This document shows positions 58,731 through 64,000 of a DNA stretch of 64,000 nucleotides, one piece after another. Where the stretch lies: positions 1-64,000 of the forward strand of contig JACQUC010000217.1 of assembly GCA_016210495.1 (NCBI GenBank), written 5' to 3'. The notes below the pieces were generated by a model. The model was not told the DNA's origin, did not search any database, and saw nothing but the letters and a program-made list of their open reading frames with translations. How positions within the stretch are numbered: position 1 is the stretch's first letter; every line of letters starts with the position of its first letter. A program made the translations under genes and the position numbers. Source of the stretch: Chloroflexota bacterium (GTDB taxonomy: Bacteria; Chloroflexota; FW602-bin22; JACPRP01).

Positions 58731-61700
58731 ATGGGCGAAGGCAATTCACAAGCGGGCAGTGAGCACAAGCCTCTACAAGGATGGCTTCTGCGGTACCTTC
58801 AGGCTGTGGTCCACGACCCGCTCTTGGTCCGGGCGCGCCAGCGCTACGTTCCTCTAAAGGTCGACGCTTCCCGGTCATCGAAGGACCCAACCACCTTGTC
58901 CGATGTCCTCAGAAGCTCCGGTCACATCGTGTTGCTTGGCGACGTCGGTGCCGGCAAGACCTCACTGCTGCAGGCCACGGCCTACGACTATGGCTACTAC
59001 CGCCTGAATGTCGGTCACACTGACGTTTACGCTTGCACTCTGTGCGACGAGCGACGCATTCCCGTGTACATAGAACTGGGGGGTGGCGACTGCAGACCTC
59101 TGGCAAATCTGTTCCAGGTCGCGGTCCAGGCGCGCTTGTCAGAGACGATTGATCTTGGGGAGATCGAGCGAGCTCTGCGTGACGAGGACCTCCTCATAAT
59201 GGTCGATGGCTTCGAATTCGTCCGGGTCGACAGGCACCTCGACTATCTTCGTTGCATCTCGGATGCTGTCCTCGCGAAGTACCCCCACCAGAGCTACGTT
59301 ATCTCCTGTCGCTCGCATGAGATCTCTTCATTGCAGCCGTGGTTCGCCGACGTGGCACACGTCTTCTTGCAGGCGCTGGACGACGAGGACGTTGCTCGGT
59401 TCACCACGTCCGATCTCGGCGAGCGCCAGGCGCAAGACGTAATGCAGAGGCTAGGAGTTGATCGAGAGTGGTGGGAGCTCGCCAGAAACCCGATGGTCCT
59501 TGAGGCGCTTTGTTCCGTGGCGCGGGAAGCAAAGGATTTCACGTCGACGAGCACCGCGAAGCTGGTGGTGTCGCTGACCGACGTCTTGGCGGCCCAGTCC
59601 GTGCGCGGTTGGGATCGGACCGGCCCATGCTCCACCTCTTCCGGGGATCGTCCCGACGGTTTCATCGGCACAAACGCGTCGGCACGGGCTGAAGCCGATG
59701 CAGGCTTCGTAGAGCACGCAGACAGGGCAAAGGTATCGGTAGACGCGGCGACGATCGATAGCTGCCTGGCTGCACTCGCCACAACCATGCAGCGTGCTGG
59801 GACACGTTCCGTTACCCGCGAGCAGTTATTGGAGGCGATCCAGGAACTTCTCCCTGGGCACGGGACAGGTGAGCTGGTTAGCGAAGCCTGGCCCGTCCTG
59901 GTCAATACCGGTATCGTCTCGCTCGATCAGTCTCGAGGCCAGGTTACGTTCAGCAGCGTCCTTTTTCGACACCATTACGGCGCGATGGCCCTTCGTAAGG
60001 CACTGGCGACCGGACGCTCTTTGGCTGAAGTTCTGCACTCGAGTGCTATCGCCGGCGATTGGGAAGGCTCCCTGGTACTGCTCTACGGGCTTACCGAGGA
60101 TCGCCAGCGGTTCTTGCGCGAACTTGTCGGGCAGGGTGATAGGTACGAAAACGTGCTGCTGGCCGTCAGATGTTTGATGGCCGAACACCCGACAGGCGGG
60201 TACCGGAGGCTGGTAAGACTCGATCCGCTCAACGTCCAGGTGCATCGCGCGTTCGGACGCGCCTTCAGACAGATCGAGCGGTTTGACGAGGCTCGCCAGG
60301 CTCTGGAAGATGCCGTAAGACTGGAGCCAAATCAGGCGACCATCCACCAAGAACTGGCGGCGGTGCTGGTCGAGCAAGGCAGATTCGAGCAGGCGTCAAA
60401 GGAGTTCCAAACGGCGTGTCGCCTCAGCGGCAATCAGATGGAACTGCATCTCGGTCTTGGAGCGATCCACCTCCGTCAGAAGCGCTGGGCTGAGGCCAGG
60501 GGTGAAATCGACATCGCGGAGGAACATCTGAGGCTCGATCAGGCCGAGATCTATCATCTGAGAGGACACGTCTGCGAGGGCGAGGGGCTGCTCGCAGAGG
60601 CTCATCAGGAGTACTGCCAGGCCATTTGCCTGTCGGCATCCCCCCATCTCTGGTTCCACGCTGGCGCGGTTCGCCGGCGGCTGGGGGAGCGTGAGTCCGC
60701 CCTGGAGGCCCTGGTGCAGGCCGTGCAGCTCTGGCCCGATAGCGTCGAAGCTCACCGTGAGCTTGGCCTTCTTCACGAATCGCAGGCGCAATATGAGCCT
60801 GCTGTTCATGAGTATCGCTTGGCGGCAAGATTGCAGCCGGAAGCTGCAGAGAACTACATCAATCTGGGAAGAGTGCATCGGAAATTAGGTAAGATGGCTC
60901 AAGCAGCCGCCGAGCTCGGTCGAGCGATAAGTCTGCACGGCTCATCGCACGAGGCTTACGCCGAACTGGGCCTCGTGTTCGAGCACCGAGGCCAACACGA
61001 GGAGGCGCTGGCCCAGTACCGTCACGCGAGGCAGTTGGCACCTGAGAGGGCGGAGTATTACCAGAGGGTTGGCTGGGTTTTGAGGGTTATGGGAAGGCTG
61101 AGCGAGGCCGAGGTCGAATTGGGCATCTCCGTGAAGCTTGATCCGAGCGAGGCCGATTACCGCGACCAGTTGGGCGCGATACTTGCAGAACAGGCACGCT
61201 TTGTCGATGCGCTGGAGCAGTACACGCAGGCCGTGGCATTGCGGCCGCACGATCCCGTGCATCACCACAACGTCGGCGCGATGCTGGCGCGTCTCGGCAA
61301 TTACCAGGCTGCTATCCCAGCCCTAATGGAGGCTGTCCGGCTCAGTGGTGGATCCGGCGACGGCCGTTCGGCGAGCTCGGAGCTGGCGCTCTCCACGGCG
61401 GTGGTCGCGGCCGATGCTCACAGCGAGTTGGGCTTGGTGTACGAGAAGATCGAGCAGCACGACAAGGCCTTGTACCATTATCGACGGTCCGCCGATTTGA
61501 TGCCCCTCTCGGAAGCTTACTGGCTGCGGCAGGGGCTCGTTTACCGGCGGCTCTCTCGCCACGACAGAGCTTTGACGGCCATCAAGCACGCCGTCGCACT
61601 GGCGCCCGAAGACGCCGATCTGCGCCTGGAGTTGGGCGCGACGTATGAATTGCTGCACGACCTGGAGAGCGCGCTTCGGGAGTTCGCGCGCGCGATAGAT

Positions 61701-64000
61701 TTGCGGCCGGACGAAGCAGGCTTCCGCATTAGGGCAGCGACCGTCTTCTCGCGGCTTGGTCGATTCGAGCAAGCAGAGGAGCAGCTAGGGCGAGCGCTCG
61801 ATCTTCAGCCCCGGTCGGCGGAAGCCCACGCCGAGTTGGGCCGACTTCGCGTGGAGAAGGGTGACGTCGAGCGTGGGCTCGGCCACTGCCTTACAGCGCT
61901 CGAGATCGAACCGGACAACGCATCTTTCCATCTTGCCGCCAGCCAGGGGTTTCGGCACGCAGGGCAACTCGAGGAAGCCATCAAAGAGGCGGAGCGCGCC
62001 GCCGAGTTGAGCGCTGATCTTGCCGAGGTGTGGTTCCAGTTGGCCCAACTGCACGCCGAGACTGGCAGTGCAGAGAAGGCTGCGCGTTGCGCCCAACGCG
62101 CGGCCAACCTGGACGAGACAAGCCCTGTGTACGCGCGCTTGGCAGGACAACATCTCTCTGGGCTCGGGCGAGCCGAAGATGCGATTGTGTACCTTCGCCG
62201 AGCCGCAGAAGGTGAGCCAAACAAGGCCGAGGCACACTTTGCGCTGGCGGCGGCTCTCGCCAAGACTGGAAGACTCGAGGACGCGCTTGCGGAGTACGAG
62301 CAGGCCTGCACGCATGAAGCGGGCTCGGTCACTTACTTGCTACGCCTTGGCGAGTGCCTGCTTCGCCTAGGACGGCCCGGCGACGCGGTCGGGAATCTTT
62401 TGAAGGCCGTGACCATCGATCCTGGCCTTGAAGACGGGCACGCGATGATCGCCAGAGGCCTTGCGGAGCTGGGAAAACATCGCGCGGCGTTGGACCGTCT
62501 TCGCTTGGCCAGCGGGCTGGCTCCCATGGAGGCCCGGTATTTCCAGGAGATGGCTGCCATACAGATGGCCCTGGAAGAATGGTCAGAGGCAGCCGAATCG
62601 GCACGCCAAGCGATGCGGCTTGGCTGTCAGGAGGCTGCGCTGCACCACATCCTTGGTAAAGCCGTGCAACGGCAGGGTGCCTGGCAGGAGGCTAGCGACG
62701 CACTGGCGCGTGCCGTCGAGTCCGCTCAGAGCGTTGCGGCGTTCGACCGTGATCTGGCGATGGCTCACTGTCGATTGGGATCGGCTGAGAGCGCTGCCGA
62801 ACGCCTGGCGCGGGCCGTGGCTCGCGAGGAAAACGTTCAATGGAGGTGTGAGCTGGGCTGTATCCAGGACATACTTGGTCGTCCTGAGACGGCACTCGTC
62901 CACTTCGAGCGATTGGCCCCTCCAATCGCGTCCAGCACGGCCATACAGCGCAAGCTCGGCCTGCTCTATTGGCGTTTTGGGCGTTCGCAACCCGCCATTG
63001 TGGCGCTTGAGGAAGTCGACAAGCGAGGCGACGCCGACGGCACCGTGCGCGTCGCTTTGGGCTCGGCTTACACGACGTCGGGTCAGTTCGAGCCGGCCAG
63101 GGTTCAGTTGGAGATGGCCCTTGCCGAGGAGCCCGACTCGCCGGTACTCCACACCACCATCGCGGCGCTGTACCGCACTATGTTGGCGGCGGGGCAGCAC
63201 AAGATGGAAGAGCACGGAAGGCCCACTCTTGAGCTCACCGTCGAAAGCCTGAACAGGGCGCTGAACCTGGACCCGGGCTATGCTGAGGCCCAATGTGAGC
63301 TCGGCCGTCTGCATGAGACAACTGGGGCTGACGACAAGGCGCTAGACCAGTTCCGAAAGGCGCTGTCCCTCAAACCGACAGAGCCGGCCTATCGTTGTCT
63401 CGCTGCGGAGACGCTGCTTCGCCTGGGAAGGCCGGACGAGGCCTTGGCCTTGGTCCAGGAGGCCCTGGACCGGGGGCAGACACATCCGGCCCTCTCGCAC
63501 CAACTGGGACGCGTTCTCGAGCGAAAAGAGGTGCGGGCCGAGGCGTTGGCATCCTACCAGCAAGCTGCGGACTTGGCGCCAGACAACGCACAGTATCGAT
63601 ACGATCTGGGCATGTTGAAACACAGGCTCGGGCGCCGGGACGCCCAATCCGACGTGGCTCAGGCCATAAGAATGATGCCAAACAGACCGGACTGGCATTG
63701 TCAGCTGGGCCACCTAATCGAGAAGCAAGGCGACGCTACGAGCGCCCTGGAGGAGTATCGGCAGGCCGCCGCCGGGGCGCCGAAGGTCGATGAATACCAC
63801 CGGAGCATCGGACGCGTGCTGCGTCTGCTGAGTCGCCTGGACGAAAGCATCGAAGCTCTGCAGATGGCGCTGTCGCTGAACCGCTCTGCCCAGAACTTGA
63901 CCGAGCTGTCGATCACCCGTCAGCGGCAGGGGCATTTCCAGGAGGCGCTCCGTTGTGCTCAGCAGGCCACGAAACTGGATCCTGGGAACCCCATTAGCCG
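58731..64000 (+). CDS. Giant STAND-like NTPase with a long TPR array (3' end outside window)
   Basis: At least 1,756 residues, still open at the window edge. After about 65 leader residues comes a P-loop NTPase: Walker A LLGDVGAGKTSLLQ (about residues 70-77), Walker B LLIMVDGFEF (about 155), YVISCRSHE as a sensor 1-like strand and WWELARNPMVLEALC, the NACHT-type winged-helix landmark. From about residue 490 to the end there are consecutive 34-residue TPR units (pattern LG..-.G...EA...Y..A..L.P), roughly 37 by length. There is no N-terminal effector domain or membrane segment. Such proteins act as ligand-triggered signalling hubs, and some are anti-phage sensors. ATG 58731 has AGGAG eight bases upstream. 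Confidence 0.8.
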   Translation, partial: MGEGNSQAGSEHKPLQGWLLRYLQAVVHDPLLVRARQRYVPLKVDASRSSKDPTTLSDVLRSSGHIVLLGDVGAGKTSLLQATAYDYGYYRLNVGHTDVYACTLCDERRIPVYIELGGGDCRPLANLFQVAVQARLSETIDLGEIERALRDEDLLIMVDGFEFVRVDRHLDYLRCISDAVLAKYPHQSYVISCRSHEISSLQPWFADVAHVFLQALDDEDVARFTTSDLGERQAQDVMQRLGVDREWWELARNPMVLEALCSVAREAKDFTSTSTAKLVVSLTDVLAAQSVRGWDRTGPCSTSSGDRPDGFIGTNASARAEADAGFVEHADRAKVSVDAATIDSCLAALATTMQRAGTRSVTREQLLEAIQELLPGHGTGELVSEAWPVLVNTGIVSLDQSRGQVTFSSVLFRHHYGAMALRKALATGRSLAEVLHSSAIAGDWEGSLVLLYGLTEDRQRFLRELVGQGDRYENVLLAVRCLMAEHPTGGYRRLVRLDPLNVQVHRAFGRAFRQIERFDEARQALEDAVRLEPNQATIHQELAAVLVEQGRFEQASKEFQTACRLSGNQMELHLGLGAIHLRQKRWAEARGEIDIAEEHLRLDQAEIYHLRGHVCEGEGLLAEAHQEYCQAICLSASPHLWFHAGAVRRRLGERESALEALVQAVQLWPDSVEAHRELGLLHESQAQYEPAVHEYRLAARLQPEAAENYINLGRVHRKLGKMAQAAAELGRAISLHGSSHEAYAELGLVFEHRGQHEEALAQYRHARQLAPERAEYYQRVGWVLRVMGRLSEAEVELGISVKLDPSEADYRDQLGAILAEQARFVDALEQYTQAVALRPHDPVHHHNVGAMLARLGNYQAAIPALMEAVRLSGGSGDGRSASSELALSTAVVAADAHSELGLVYEKIEQHDKALYHYRRSADLMPLSEAYWLRQGLVYRRLSRHDRALTAIKHAVALAPEDADLRLELGATYELLHDLESALREFARAIDLRPDEAGFRIRAATVFSRLGRFEQAEEQLGRALDLQPRSAEAHAELGRLRVEKGDVERGLGHCLTALEIEPDNASFHLAASQGFRHAGQLEEAIKEAERAAELSADLAEVWFQLAQLHAETGSAEKAARCAQRAANLDETSPVYARLAGQHLSGLGRAEDAIVYLRRAAEGEPNKAEAHFALAAALAKTGRLEDALAEYEQACTHEAGSVTYLLRLGECLLRLGRPGDAVGNLLKAVTIDPGLEDGHAMIARGLAELGKHRAALDRLRLASGLAPMEARYFQEMAAIQMALEEWSEAAESARQAMRLGCQEAALHHILGKAVQRQGAWQEASDALARAVESAQSVAAFDRDLAMAHCRLGSAESAAERLARAVAREENVQWRCELGCIQDILGRPETALVHFERLAPPIASSTAIQRKLGLLYWRFGRSQPAIVALEEVDKRGDADGTVRVALGSAYTTSGQFEPARVQLEMALAEEPDSPVLHTTIAALYRTMLAAGQHKMEEHGRPTLELTVESLNRALNLDPGYAEAQCELGRLHETTGADDKALDQFRKALSLKPTEPAYRCLAAETLLRLGRPDEALALVQEALDRGQTHPALSHQLGRVLERKEVRAEALASYQQAADLAPDNAQYRYDLGMLKHRLGRRDAQSDVAQAIRMMPNRPDWHCQLGHLIEKQGDATSALEEYRQAAAGAPKVDEYHRSIGRVLRLLSRLDESIEALQMALSLNRSAQNLTELSITRQRQGHFQEALRCAQQATKLDPGNPIS

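Noticed and set aside
62461..63314. Frames on both strands inside the TPR array
   Set aside because: The continuous TPR frame from 58731 accounts for this DNA, and the others are low-complexity shadows.
58731..64000. Calling the STAND-TPR gene an Avs anti-phage system
   Set aside because: No effector domain, no defence neighbours in the window and an incomplete gene; kept as a hypothesis only.

Overview
This is a 64 kb, GC-rich window holding about 50 genes on both strands, with no rRNA, tRNA or CRISPR array that I could find. The gene set suggests a Chloroflexota bacterium from an anaerobic lineage. Supporting signs are many GTG/TTG starts, a PASTA kinase, RecG with a long N-terminal extension, the neighbourhood coaD / SepIVA-like protein / DUF177 / rpmF, a secreted protein ending in a YLPALMKN-type tail, and Pro/Thr-rich linkers. 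Anaerobic traits are an aldehyde:ferredoxin oxidoreductase, a solitary molybdopterin oxidoreductase and two URO-D-type corrinoid methyltransferases. The phylum is inferred from gene style and was not tested by a database search.

Layout. 1-7.0 kb (minus): coaBC (cut by the window edge), coaX, larE, a JAMM protease and a cysteine synthase, probably one operon for CoA and sulfur metabolism, then a P-type cation ATPase. 7.2-11.5 kb (plus): flavin reductase, a glycogen-synthase-like glycosyltransferase and a six-hairpin glycosidase. 11.5-25 kb: housekeeping genes, namely pknB (minus), a P-loop kinase, a methyltransferase, rpe, rpmB (minus), the FakA/DegV fatty acid kinase pair, recG, coaD, a SepIVA-like coiled coil, DUF177, rpmF, nusB, acpP with a strong terminator, and tatC. 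25-29 kb (minus): aldehyde:ferredoxin oxidoreductase, carbamate kinase and a VapBC45-like toxin-antitoxin pair. 29.1-33.9 kb (minus): an apparent operon of URO-D-type methyltransferase, a CobO-like protein that has lost its P-loop, a molybdopterin oxidoreductase, and a small anchored protein carrying a frameshift.

34-41 kb: an LCP cell-wall ligase, class II aldolase, purA, then a PucR regulator divergent from a second URO-D-type methyltransferase. 41.5-55 kb: a surface-polysaccharide region, with a sensor kinase, a GT2/phosphoglycosyl-transferase fusion, a secreted three-module protein, a GT4, a GT2-GT4 fusion, a methyltransferase with a coiled coil, and a Wzt-like ABC ATPase. 55-58.6 kb (plus): SIS isomerase, SDR, a lone PotA/UgpC-like ATPase and an enoyl-CoA hydratase. 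From 58.7 kb to the edge one reading frame encodes a STAND-like NTPase joined to a very long TPR array.

Two features cut across the window. First, intergenic regions are seeded with short hairpin repeats having a CGTAGGGGCG core. Two kinds have terminal inverted repeats and look like MITEs, and one copy seems to supply the ribosome binding site of the aldolase. Second, promoters are legible: several have TTGACA-N17/18-TATAAT-like boxes and many carry an extended -10 (TGnTATAAT/TATACT/TATGAT), which helped to choose start codons.
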